From: an uncultured Acidobacteriota bacterium
GTDB taxonomy: Bacteria > Acidobacteriota > Terriglobia > Bryobacterales > Bryobacteraceae
DNA length: 48,001 bases
Assembly: GCA_902826685.1 (NCBI GenBank)
Contig: CADEFT010000036.1
Location: 29,913-77,913 of the forward strand
Direction: 5' to 3'
Below are positions 24,649 to 31,759 of this stretch, piece by piece (position 1 is the stretch's first letter; the number at the start of each line of letters is the position of its first letter). Position numbers and translations under genes: made by a program. Below the pieces are notes generated by a model. That model worked only from the letters and a program-made list of their open reading frames with translations, did not search any database and had not been told where the DNA came from.

Positions 24649-26940
24649 ATGTCTCTTGGTGTTGTTGCCGCCGCCGCGTTGAGGGCCGCGTTTGCCCTCC
24701 CGCTTCAGGATGCCGTCGTAACCGGTCCCGCCAAGCCCGTTCAGGTGCTGGTGGAGGAAGTGGAGAAACGAACCCAAGTACGCCTGGCCACGGGCGCGCC
24801 GGTGGCGGGCAAGCCGGTGATCCGGCTGGTGCAGGCCGCGGCGGGACGGCCGGCGGAAGGCTACCGCATCCGTGTCACGGCGAACGAAGTGATCGTCGAA
24901 GGCAACGACGCCCGCGGCGTTTTGTTCGGAACCGGCCGCTTGCTCCGCGCGCTGGCGCTTTCGAAAGGATCGGTGGCGATCGCCGACGGCTTCTCGGTGG
25001 AAACGGCGCCGAAGTACGGTCTGCGCGGGCACCAGCTTGGCTACCGGCCAAAAACCAACTCCTATGACGCTTGGACGCTTGCGATGTGGGATCAGTACAT
25101 CCGCGATCTGGCGGTTTTCGGAACCAATGCCATCGAGCTGATTCCGCCCCGTTCCGATGACGACGACGACAGCCCGCACTTTCCGTTGTCGAAGATCGAC
25201 ACGATGACCGGAATGTCGAAGATCATCGACAGCTATGGCCTGGATGTGTGGATCTGGTATCCGGCCATGGATGCGGATTATTCGAAGCCCGAAACCGTCG
25301 AATTCGCTCTCAAGGAGTGGGGCGAAGTATTCCGCAGACTGCCGCGTATCGATGCCGTGTTTGTGCCGGGCGGCGACCCCGGCCACACACAGCCGAAATA
25401 TCTGATGGCGCTGCTCGAAAAACAGACGCGGCTGCTCAAGCAATACCATCCGAAGGCCACCATGTGGGTAGCGCCGCAAGGCTTCAGTCAGGAGTGGCTG
25501 GAAGAGTTTTACGCCATCGTGCGCACCGGGCCCGCGTGGCTCACCGGTATCGTGTTCGGTCCGCAGGTGCGCGTCAGCCTGCCGGAACTGCGGAAGGCGA
25601 TTCCGGCGAAGTACCCCATACGCCACTACCCCGACATCACGCACACCATTCGCAGCCAGTATCCGGTGCCGGGCTGGGACGCCGCGTATGCTCTGACACT
25701 TGGCCGCGAGCCGGTCAATCCGCGCCCCGTCGATCAGACACACATCTTCCGCCTGCTGCAGCCTCTTACCAACGGCTTTCTGACGTACTCGGAAGGCTGC
25801 AACGACGACGTGAACAAGATCGTGTGGAGCGCGCTTGGCTGGAATCCGGAAACCGATCCCGGCGAGATCGTGCGCGATTACGCCAATTACTTCATCGGGC
25901 CGCCTCTGGCGGGCGGCTTCGCCGAGGGGCTGCTGTCGCTTGAACGGAACTGGCGCGGAGCGCTGGCCGGGAACGTTTCGGTGGAGACGACGCTGCGGCA
26001 GTTTCAGGCGATGGAACGGGCCGCCACGCCGCGCGACAAGCTTAACTGGCGTTTCCAGCAAGCGCTGTATCGCGCCTACTACGATGCTTACATCCGCGCC
26101 CGCCTGTTACATGGGAATCAGGCCGAAGCGCGGGCCATGGAGGCACTGCGCCGGCCGCAGGCACCGCTCGATGCGGTGCGGGAAGCGGAAGCCATCCTCG
26201 CCTCCGCGGCGGCGCATCCACCGGCGGCGGAGCTTAGGGCTCGCGTGTTTGAGCTGGCTGAGGCGCTGTTTCAAAGTATCCGCATGCAGTTGAGCGTTCC
26301 CAAGTATCAAGCGATCGCGGTCGGGCGCGGCGCCAATCTCGATTCCATCGATTTTCCCTTGAACAACCGCGCGTGGCTCGATGAGAACTTCCGCGCCATT
26401 CGTGCCATGGCCAATGACGACGACCGGCGGCGCGCCCTGGACGCCGTAGCGGATTGGACCAATCCCGGACCGGGCGGCTTTTACGACGACCTGGGCAATA
26501 CCGCCCTGCAGCCGCACCTGGTGCGCGGCCAGGCGTACGCGCAAGATCCTGCCCATCTCGAATCGGCGCTGATTGGCTTCGCCATCAATCCGGATGGGAA
26601 GATTTCGCCATGGCGCACCAGTTGGCTGCAGCACGCCGAGGCATTGAACGAATCGAAACTTTCGATGCAGTATGACGGACTGGATCCAGCCGCGCTCTAC
26701 AAGGTGCGCATCGTATATGCAGGTGAGAATCTGCCGCCAGAAATCAAGCTGACCGCCGACGGGCAGTATGCGATTCATCCGTTCCGCAAACGCGACCGTC
26801 CTCCGAAGCCGGTGGAGTTCGATATCCCGAAAGAGGCGACGGCGGATGGCAAGCTGACGCTGACCTGGGAGCGGCCCAAGGGTCTGCCCGGCAACGGCCG
26901 CGGCACGCAGGTGAGCGAAGTGTGGTTGATGAGGCGATAA
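24649..26940 (+). CDS. Exported glycoside-hydrolase-like protein (GH20b-like N-domain, TIM barrel)
   Basis: This 763-residue protein starts at ATG 24649 with a hydrophobic leader (GVVAAAALRAAFALP). Residues of about 25-115 look like the N-terminal domain of hexosaminidases and alpha-glucuronidases (EGYRIRVTANEVIVEGND, RGVLFGTGRLLRAL). Next comes a TIM-barrel-like region: YGLRGHQLGYRPKTNSYDAW, NAIELIPPRSDDDDDSPHFP, DVWIWYPAMDADY, AVFVPGGDPGHTQP. The C-terminal part is helical and then beta. I cannot place it in a numbered GH family or name the catalytic acids with certainty; Asp/Glu in PGGDPGH and SEGCNDDVNK are candidates. It is divergent from the TonB receptor and 7 bases upstream of an aldolase gene. 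Confidence 0.7.
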   Translation: MSLGVVAAAALRAAFALPLQDAVVTGPAKPVQVLVEEVEKRTQVRLATGAPVAGKPVIRLVQAAAGRPAEGYRIRVTANEVIVEGNDARGVLFGTGRLLRALALSKGSVAIADGFSVETAPKYGLRGHQLGYRPKTNSYDAWTLAMWDQYIRDLAVFGTNAIELIPPRSDDDDDSPHFPLSKIDTMTGMSKIIDSYGLDVWIWYPAMDADYSKPETVEFALKEWGEVFRRLPRIDAVFVPGGDPGHTQPKYLMALLEKQTRLLKQYHPKATMWVAPQGFSQEWLEEFYAIVRTGPAWLTGIVFGPQVRVSLPELRKAIPAKYPIRHYPDITHTIRSQYPVPGWDAAYALTLGREPVNPRPVDQTHIFRLLQPLTNGFLTYSEGCNDDVNKIVWSALGWNPETDPGEIVRDYANYFIGPPLAGGFAEGLLSLERNWRGALAGNVSVETTLRQFQAMERAATPRDKLNWRFQQALYRAYYDAYIRARLLHGNQAEARAMEALRRPQAPLDAVREAEAILASAAAHPPAAELRARVFELAEALFQSIRMQLSVPKYQAIAVGRGANLDSIDFPLNNRAWLDENFRAIRAMANDDDRRRALDAVADWTNPGPGGFYDDLGNTALQPHLVRGQAYAQDPAHLESALIGFAINPDGKISPWRTSWLQHAEALNESKLSMQYDGLDPAALYKVRIVYAGENLPPEIKLTADGQYAIHPFRKRDRPPKPVEFDIPKEATADGKLTLTWERPKGLPGNGRGTQVSEVWLMRR

Positions 26941-26947
26941 CTTTTCT

Positions 26948-27745
26948 ATGATTCCGAAAACCTGGGAGAACCCCGTGCGCGCGGCGCTGCGCGAAGGCAA
27001 GAGCGTGGTGGGTGGCACGATATCGGCCGCGAGCGTCGAGGTGGCGGCGCAGATGGCGCATCTTGGCTTCGATTTTCTATGGATCGAAATGGAGCATTCC
27101 CCCATCACGCTCGAAACGCTGCGCGCGATGGTGTTGGCGATGCGCGGTGCGCCGGCGATTCCCTTTGCCCGCGTGCCGGTGGTGGATCTGTGGACGGCGA
27201 AACGCGTGTTGGACGCGGGCGCGCTGGGCGTGGTTTTTCCCTTCACCAGCACACCGGAACTCGCCCGCACCGCCGCCGATTCGACGCACTATCCTCCAAA
27301 AGGACGCCGCGGCTACGGCCCGCGCCTGGCCGAATTCCGCTGGCCGACCGAAGAAGGATACGCCGACTTCGCCGACCGCAATGTGATGACGATTTGCATG
27401 ATCGAAGAAGGCCGCGCGGTGGACAAGATCGACGAGATCGCGGCGACCGACGGCATCGACGTGATCTTCATCGGCACCTCCGATCTCTCGTTCTCATTGG
27501 GAACGCGCGGCAACGTGCAGCATCCGGATGTGCAGAAGGCGATCCAGAAGGTGCTCGATTCGACGCGCGCTCACGGCAAGTATGCCGGTGTGCCCGTGGG
27601 CACGCTGGCCCAAATTCAGAAGTATCAGGAACAGGGTTTCCGTTTCTTTCAAGGGCCTTCGGAAGTGGCGATGCTCGCGAGCATGGCCAAGCAGATTCTG
27701 GAACCGCTGGGCAAATCCGGCAGCACCGGCAAAGCTCTTTATTGA
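26948..27745 (+). CDS. HpcH/HpaI aldolase/citrate lyase family protein
   Basis: This 265-residue class II aldolase has the fold of 2-keto-3-deoxy-rhamnonate/hydroxyketoacid aldolases. Signatures are GFDFLWIEMEHSPITLETL, LDAGALGVVFPFTSTPE, YPPKGRRGYGPRLAEF and DVIFIGTSDLSFSLG (metal Asp region), plus KYAGVPVGTLAQIQKYQEQG. It probably cleaves a 2-keto-4-hydroxy acid to pyruvate and an aldehyde. It follows the GH-like gene by 7 bases, so sugar-acid catabolism is a fair guess. The Shine-Dalgarno is weak. Confidence 0.9.
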   Translation: MIPKTWENPVRAALREGKSVVGGTISAASVEVAAQMAHLGFDFLWIEMEHSPITLETLRAMVLAMRGAPAIPFARVPVVDLWTAKRVLDAGALGVVFPFTSTPELARTAADSTHYPPKGRRGYGPRLAEFRWPTEEGYADFADRNVMTICMIEEGRAVDKIDEIAATDGIDVIFIGTSDLSFSLGTRGNVQHPDVQKAIQKVLDSTRAHGKYAGVPVGTLAQIQKYQEQGFRFFQGPSEVAMLASMAKQILEPLGKSGSTGKALY

Positions 27746-27750
27746 GGTCT

Positions 27751-27756
27751 TATACT
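27751..27756 (+). promoter_or_regulatory. -10 TATACT 6 bases before an ATG
   Basis: TATACT is followed by GTGGCA and the ATG at 27763. Spacing and the missing Shine-Dalgarno fit a leaderless transcript of the NTF2-like gene. It lies just after the aldolase stop, so this gene can be expressed on its own. Confidence 0.5.
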
Positions 27757-27762
27757 GTGGCA

Positions 27763-28236
27763 ATGAACAGGCGAGTACTGGCGTTGCTGTTGGCCGGGAC
27801 GGGCGCGGCCAGCGCGGCAAGAAGGCGACGGCCTGCCTCCCCGAAAGCCCCCGGCCGCGATCAATTGCTCGAATCGCTCAAGAAAGCCGACCTCGATTTC
27901 GCCGAAGCCACAAGGACGCGGCGGCTGGATGGCTGGATGTCGGTTTTTGCCGAAGATGCCACCGGATTCCCGACCGGAAAGCCCATGATTACCGGCTTTG
28001 AGGAGTTGCGGAAACATTACGCCGGCATGTTTGAAGATCCGAATTTCGAAATCACCTGGAAGCCCGTGAAGGTCGATGTCGCCGCCAGCGGCGACATCGG
28101 CTATACCATCGGCACGGCGCAGTTCCGCACCAGGAACAAGGACGGCAGTCCGATGATTCGCCCCGGGAAATACCTCACGGTCTGGAAAAAACAGAAGGAC
28201 GGATCGTGGAAAGTGGTGGCCGACCTCGGCAACTGA
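27763..28236 (+). CDS. Exported SnoaL/NTF2-like (DUF4440-type) protein
   Basis: This 157-residue protein has an N-terminal leader (NRRVLALLLAGTGAASAA) followed by basic residues RRRRP. The rest is an NTF2-like cone fold: LKKADLDFAEATRTRRLDGWMSVFAEDATGFP, PMITGFEELRKHYAGMF, GDIGYTIGTAQFRTR and YLTVWKKQKDGSWKVVAD. This order is that of DUF4440/SnoaL-like proteins, which include ketosteroid-isomerase-like enzymes and many of unknown role. Its stop TGA is directly followed by the TAA (minus) of the convergent cytochrome gene, with no spacer. Confidence 0.85.
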   Translation: MNRRVLALLLAGTGAASAARRRRPASPKAPGRDQLLESLKKADLDFAEATRTRRLDGWMSVFAEDATGFPTGKPMITGFEELRKHYAGMFEDPNFEITWKPVKVDVAASGDIGYTIGTAQFRTRNKDGSPMIRPGKYLTVWKKQKDGSWKVVADLGN

Positions 28237-28656
28237 TTATTGCCCGAGCTCGTGGCAGGCGTTGCACACCAGCACGGCCTTGCGCTCTTTGTGGCAATCG
28301 ACGCACTCGGCCATCTTCATGGGTTTGGCCTCGCGCGGACCGGCGGCGCTCCAGACGTCGCCGTGGCACGATTGGCATTCCACTTTGGCATCGGCATGAG
28401 CGCCGTGGCGAAAGAAAACGAAGTCCGGCACCTTGAAGACGCGCTTCGATGGAATCGCACGCCCGGCCATGGAGGGATGGCAGGCGCGGCACTGCGCGGT
28501 GGCGGGAAATCCGGCGGCGTCCTCGCTCCCGGCGCCGGTGTGACAGCCGGCGCATTTCAACTTCAACGGAGCGTGGGGACCATGGCGGTACGGCGCATTC
28601 TCATCGATCAGAAAGGCGGCCAGCGCCAACAGGCGAATCATGCTTGTTGCCAACAT
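28237..28656 (-). CDS. Five-heme c-type cytochrome (cytochrome c3-like)
   Basis: This 139-residue exported protein has five CxxCH heme motifs: CAGCH, CRACH, CQSCH, CVDCH and CNACH. Two are preceded by cytochrome-c3-type His ligands (HGPHAPLKLKCAGCH and FFRHGAHADAKVECQSCH). The leader is MIRLLALAAFLIDENA. The start could be ATG 28656 or ATG 28641, the latter giving MIRLLALA directly. It would carry electrons in the periplasm; the partner is unknown. No nrf, hdr or photosynthetic genes are near. Its start region abuts the GH13 gene on the other strand. Confidence 0.9.
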   Translation of the reverse strand: MLATSMIRLLALAAFLIDENAPYRHGPHAPLKLKCAGCHTGAGSEDAAGFPATAQCRACHPSMAGRAIPSKRVFKVPDFVFFRHGAHADAKVECQSCHGDVWSAAGPREAKPMKMAECVDCHKERKAVLVCNACHELGQ

Positions 28657-28682
28657 ACCAAACTCGCTATTGTGGGGGCCTT

Positions 28683-30626
28683 ATGCCTCTGGCAAGCCTG
28701 TTAGGACCGGAGCGCCCTTCCACCCTTCGCGCGGTTCGCGAATTGCTCGACCATGCGCGGCGCGACGGCGTGACCTGGTTCCCTTCCCCCATCGACTGGC
28801 GCGATGAGGTGTTGTATTTCCTGTTGCCCGACCGTTTTTCAGACGGCCAGGAGCACACGCGCCCACTGCTTGCGCGATCCGCCATCAGAACGCTGCGTCA
28901 AGCGCCCAGCCGTCCGGACATCGACTGGCGGCAATGGGCGGCCTCCGGCGCCAAATGGCAAGGCGGCACGATCAACGGCATACGCGGCAAGTTGGAATAC
29001 CTCCACGGGCTGGGCGTCAGCACGTTGTGGATTGGGCCGGTCTTCAAACAGCGCGCCGCGCTCGATACGTATCACGGTTATGGGATTCAGGACTTCCTCG
29101 ATGTCGATCCGCATTTCGGCACGCGGGCGGATCTGCAGGAACTGGTGAAGGCCGCGCACGCCCGCGGCATTCGCGTCATCCTCGATATCATCGTCAATCA
29201 CACCGGCGACAACTGGGGCTACGTGCCGCCGGGCGCGCCCCTCGTCGAGGCACGGAACGAGCCGCCCTATCGCCACTGGCCGGGGTTCTATGGAGCCGGC
29301 GACGGATGGCGCATGGCATGGCGCGATGAGCAGGAGCGCGGGTTCACTTCGAACTCGCGTGACATTACGAAGCCCGATCAGGGCGTGTGGCCGGTGGAGT
29401 TGCGCGAAGAACGCCTCTACACGCGCGCCGGCATGGGCGATCTGGGCGCGGGCGACATCGGCGATCCGCGCGCCGAAGCCAAGCGCACCGATTTCTTCTC
29501 GCTGAAGGATTTGGCGCTTGACGCTCCGGGCGCACTGTCGTTCCTGACCGACTGCTACAAATACTGGATCGCCATCACCGACTGCGACGGCTTCCGAATC
29601 GACACCGTGAAGCACATGGCGCTTGAGGATACGCGCAATTTCTGCGGCGCGATCCGCGAGTTTGCCGATACGCTGGGTAAGCGCAATTTTCTGTTGGTGG
29701 GCGAGATCGCGGGCGGCGATTTCTTTCAGGATTTCGTGCTGGACCGGCTCGCGCTGCTGCAGCGGAATTTGAGCGCGGCGCTCGACATCGGATCGGGCCG
29801 GATGATTTTGAATGCGATCGCCAAGGGACGGCAGGCCGGCGCCGATTACTTCCGCGAGTTCAACGAAGCGAGCGCGGGGTTTGAATCGCATCGTGCGTTT
29901 GGCAATCGGCACGTGTCGATTCTGGACGATCACGATCATGTCTTTGGCGCCAAGCTGCGGTTTTCGGCCGATATTCCGGATTCTTCGCCGGTGAAGGATC
30001 ACCATGCCGCCGCGGCGACGGCGATTCAGCTATTGACGCTGGGCATTCCGTGCATTTACTACGGCACCGAACAGGCGATGGCCGGGCCCGCGCATTCGCA
30101 GGTTCCGTTCGTGGCGGGCGAGGACTACGGGAGTAATGACCGCTTTCTGCGCGAGGCGATGTTCGGGCCGGCGAATGGTTTTGCGGCGTTCGGCGCGCCG
30201 GGTAGGCATTGCTTCGACACCGAGAGTCCCGGTTACCGCCGTATCGCTGCGATCTGCGCCGCTCGAGCGAAGTATCCGGTGCTGCGGCTGGGGCGCCAGT
30301 ACGTCCGGCAAATCCGGCTGCCGGGCACGGGGTTCGATTTTCCGCCGCCGGGTGAGTTGATCGCCTGGTCGCGTCTACTCGATAACATCGAGGCGTTGTG
30401 CGTGGTGAATCCGAATATGGATTCGTTCCGCGGCGGCGATGTGGTGGTGGCGGCGGAGCTTTCAAGGCCCGGGGATGAGTTCGTGGTGGTAGCGAGTACG
30501 GGCGGCTCCGCGGCGGCGGGCACGCGCGTGACGGTGAACAGTGCGGGCGCGGTTTATGTGGAAATTCGCGATCTGCCGCCCGGTGAGGTATTGGTGCTGC
30601 TCAACGCGGCTGGCAGAGCGTTATAG
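28683..30626 (+). CDS. GH13 family alpha-amylase-like protein
   Basis: This 647-residue protein begins MPLASLLGPERPS with no signal peptide, so it is cytoplasmic. GH13 motifs are in order: region I DIIVNHTGDNWG, region II DGFRIDTVKHM (nucleophile Asp), region III LVGEIAGG (acid Glu) and region IV ILDDHDHVFG, where most members have DNHD. The N-terminal part WRDEVLYFLLPDRFSDGQE and GIPCIYYGTEQAMAG are also typical. A C-terminal beta domain ends the protein. It may act on maltodextrins or trehalose-like substrates; specificity is unknown. A TATTGT hexamer and a run of G lie just before the ATG. Confidence 0.9.
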   Translation: MPLASLLGPERPSTLRAVRELLDHARRDGVTWFPSPIDWRDEVLYFLLPDRFSDGQEHTRPLLARSAIRTLRQAPSRPDIDWRQWAASGAKWQGGTINGIRGKLEYLHGLGVSTLWIGPVFKQRAALDTYHGYGIQDFLDVDPHFGTRADLQELVKAAHARGIRVILDIIVNHTGDNWGYVPPGAPLVEARNEPPYRHWPGFYGAGDGWRMAWRDEQERGFTSNSRDITKPDQGVWPVELREERLYTRAGMGDLGAGDIGDPRAEAKRTDFFSLKDLALDAPGALSFLTDCYKYWIAITDCDGFRIDTVKHMALEDTRNFCGAIREFADTLGKRNFLLVGEIAGGDFFQDFVLDRLALLQRNLSAALDIGSGRMILNAIAKGRQAGADYFREFNEASAGFESHRAFGNRHVSILDDHDHVFGAKLRFSADIPDSSPVKDHHAAAATAIQLLTLGIPCIYYGTEQAMAGPAHSQVPFVAGEDYGSNDRFLREAMFGPANGFAAFGAPGRHCFDTESPGYRRIAAICAARAKYPVLRLGRQYVRQIRLPGTGFDFPPPGELIAWSRLLDNIEALCVVNPNMDSFRGGDVVVAAELSRPGDEFVVVASTGGSAAAGTRVTVNSAGAVYVEIRDLPPGEVLVLLNAAGRAL

Positions 30627-30627
30627 T
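30622..30627 (+). promoter_or_regulatory. -10 TATAGT 6 bases before an ATG, overlapping a stop codon
   Basis: TATAGT at 30622-30627 contains the TAG stop of the amylase gene. It is followed by CAGGGT and the ATG at 30634. There is no Shine-Dalgarno at a usual distance. Confidence 0.5.
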
Positions 30628-30633
30628 CAGGGT

Positions 30634-30972
30634 ATGTCTATCAGGCACTGGTTAGCGATCGGCGGCCTGCTGCTCTGTTCCGAGCTCTCAGCGGCCGTGC
30701 GGCATATCAAAGTTGAAACCATACCCTGCGGCACTCCTAAAAGCATGTCGCCGATCGGCTTCACGAAGATCGCCGACTCCTGGCGCGCCCAGCATGTGGG
30801 GCTGGATGTAGAAAAGCCACTGGACTTGCGCTCGGTCGACAAGGCAAAAGCGGTCCTTGTCCGGCTGTACGCGCAGCAAGGCCATGCCGTAAAAGTGGAA
30901 AGCACGATCAGCCAGATCGCCACGGGTGGCGTGGAAGTGTTGTTTCGAGTGCAAGAGACCTGCACTCATTGA
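30634..30972 (+). CDS. Small periplasmic protein with a single POTRA-like domain
   Basis: This 112-residue protein has a signal peptide (RHWLAIGGLLLCSELSAA). The mature part contains KPLDLRSVDKAKAVLVRLYAQQGHAVKVE and then GGVEVLFRVQE, a beta-alpha-alpha-beta-beta pattern of POTRA domains in BamA/TamA-like proteins. Two cysteines (IPCGTP and ETCTH) may form a disulfide. POTRA domains bind partner proteins at the outer membrane; a free one is unusual. It ends one base before the convergent M23 gene. Function otherwise unknown. Confidence 0.65.
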   Translation: MSIRHWLAIGGLLLCSELSAAVRHIKVETIPCGTPKSMSPIGFTKIADSWRAQHVGLDVEKPLDLRSVDKAKAVLVRLYAQQGHAVKVESTISQIATGGVEVLFRVQETCTH

Positions 30973-30973
30973 G

Positions 30974-31759
30974 TCAACGCGGCTGGCAGGACGTGATGCC
31001 CGGCGCCCAGGCACGCGGATCGGTGGGGATGCCGTGGATGTACAGGCCCCAATGCAGGTGGGGGCCGGTGGCGAAGCCCGTGGCTCCGACGTAGCCTACT
31101 AACTGTCCCCGCTTCACAACCGTGCCTTCCCTCACCGCGAGCCGCGACAGGTGCAGGTAATGCGACGTGATGCCCTGGCCGTGATCGATGCCGATGGTTC
31201 CTCCATGCATCCGCCACATGCGCGCCACCACCACTTTGCCGGCCGCCGTCGCTTTCACTGGAGTTCCGGCGGGCGAGCGCAGATCCAACCCGCGATGATA
31301 GTTGCCCGTGGGCTTGCCGTTGTGCAGGCGCTGGACGCCAAACGATGAGTTGGCGCATTGCGGCACGGGAGGGGCGAAGGGCTCCGCCCAGGCGGCCTCG
31401 GGCGTTTTCCGCGCGTAAAGAGCGCGCATCGATTCCACTTCGCCGGGCAGCGGGCGCAGAGCCTTCATGGCACGGGTGGCCACGATGTTCTGGGTCGGGT
31501 ACTGCGCGTCCAGCACCTGGTACTTACGCTCTTCGACGGCCTTGCCGGCGGCATCGCGAATCTCAAGGGTGTGGGTGCCGGGCGTCGCGGTTACGGCCAC
31601 CGGCACCAGAGCCAATCCGGCGCCGTTGCGGCTGAACACCGGAATCGATCGGTCGTCCATCACCACCGTCATGCCGGGTGTGAACGATTTCACCTCCAAC
31701 CGGATCACGTGGCCTTGTTGCACGTCGAGAGCGAACGCGGCAACCACAGCGAGCCACAT
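30974..31759 (-). CDS. M23 (LytM-type) metallopeptidase, exported
   Basis: This 261-residue protein has a leader (WLAVVAAFALDVQQG), an Ig-like N-domain of about 100 residues (LEVKSFTPGMTVVMDDRS), and a C-terminal M23 domain. The zinc ligands are in NYHRGLDLRS (His, Asp) and GPHLHWGLY (HLH). GYVGATGFATGPHLHWG is the family signature. It cleaves peptidoglycan cross-links or acts as an activator of such enzymes. Its ATG overlaps the stop of the D-aminoacylase gene by one base (TGATG), so the pair is translated together. A longer reading to 32002 only crosses that gene. Confidence 0.92.
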   Translation of the reverse strand: MWLAVVAAFALDVQQGHVIRLEVKSFTPGMTVVMDDRSIPVFSRNGAGLALVPVAVTATPGTHTLEIRDAAGKAVEERKYQVLDAQYPTQNIVATRAMKALRPLPGEVESMRALYARKTPEAAWAEPFAPPVPQCANSSFGVQRLHNGKPTGNYHRGLDLRSPAGTPVKATAAGKVVVARMWRMHGGTIGIDHGQGITSHYLHLSRLAVREGTVVKRGQLVGYVGATGFATGPHLHWGLYIHGIPTDPRAWAPGITSCQPR

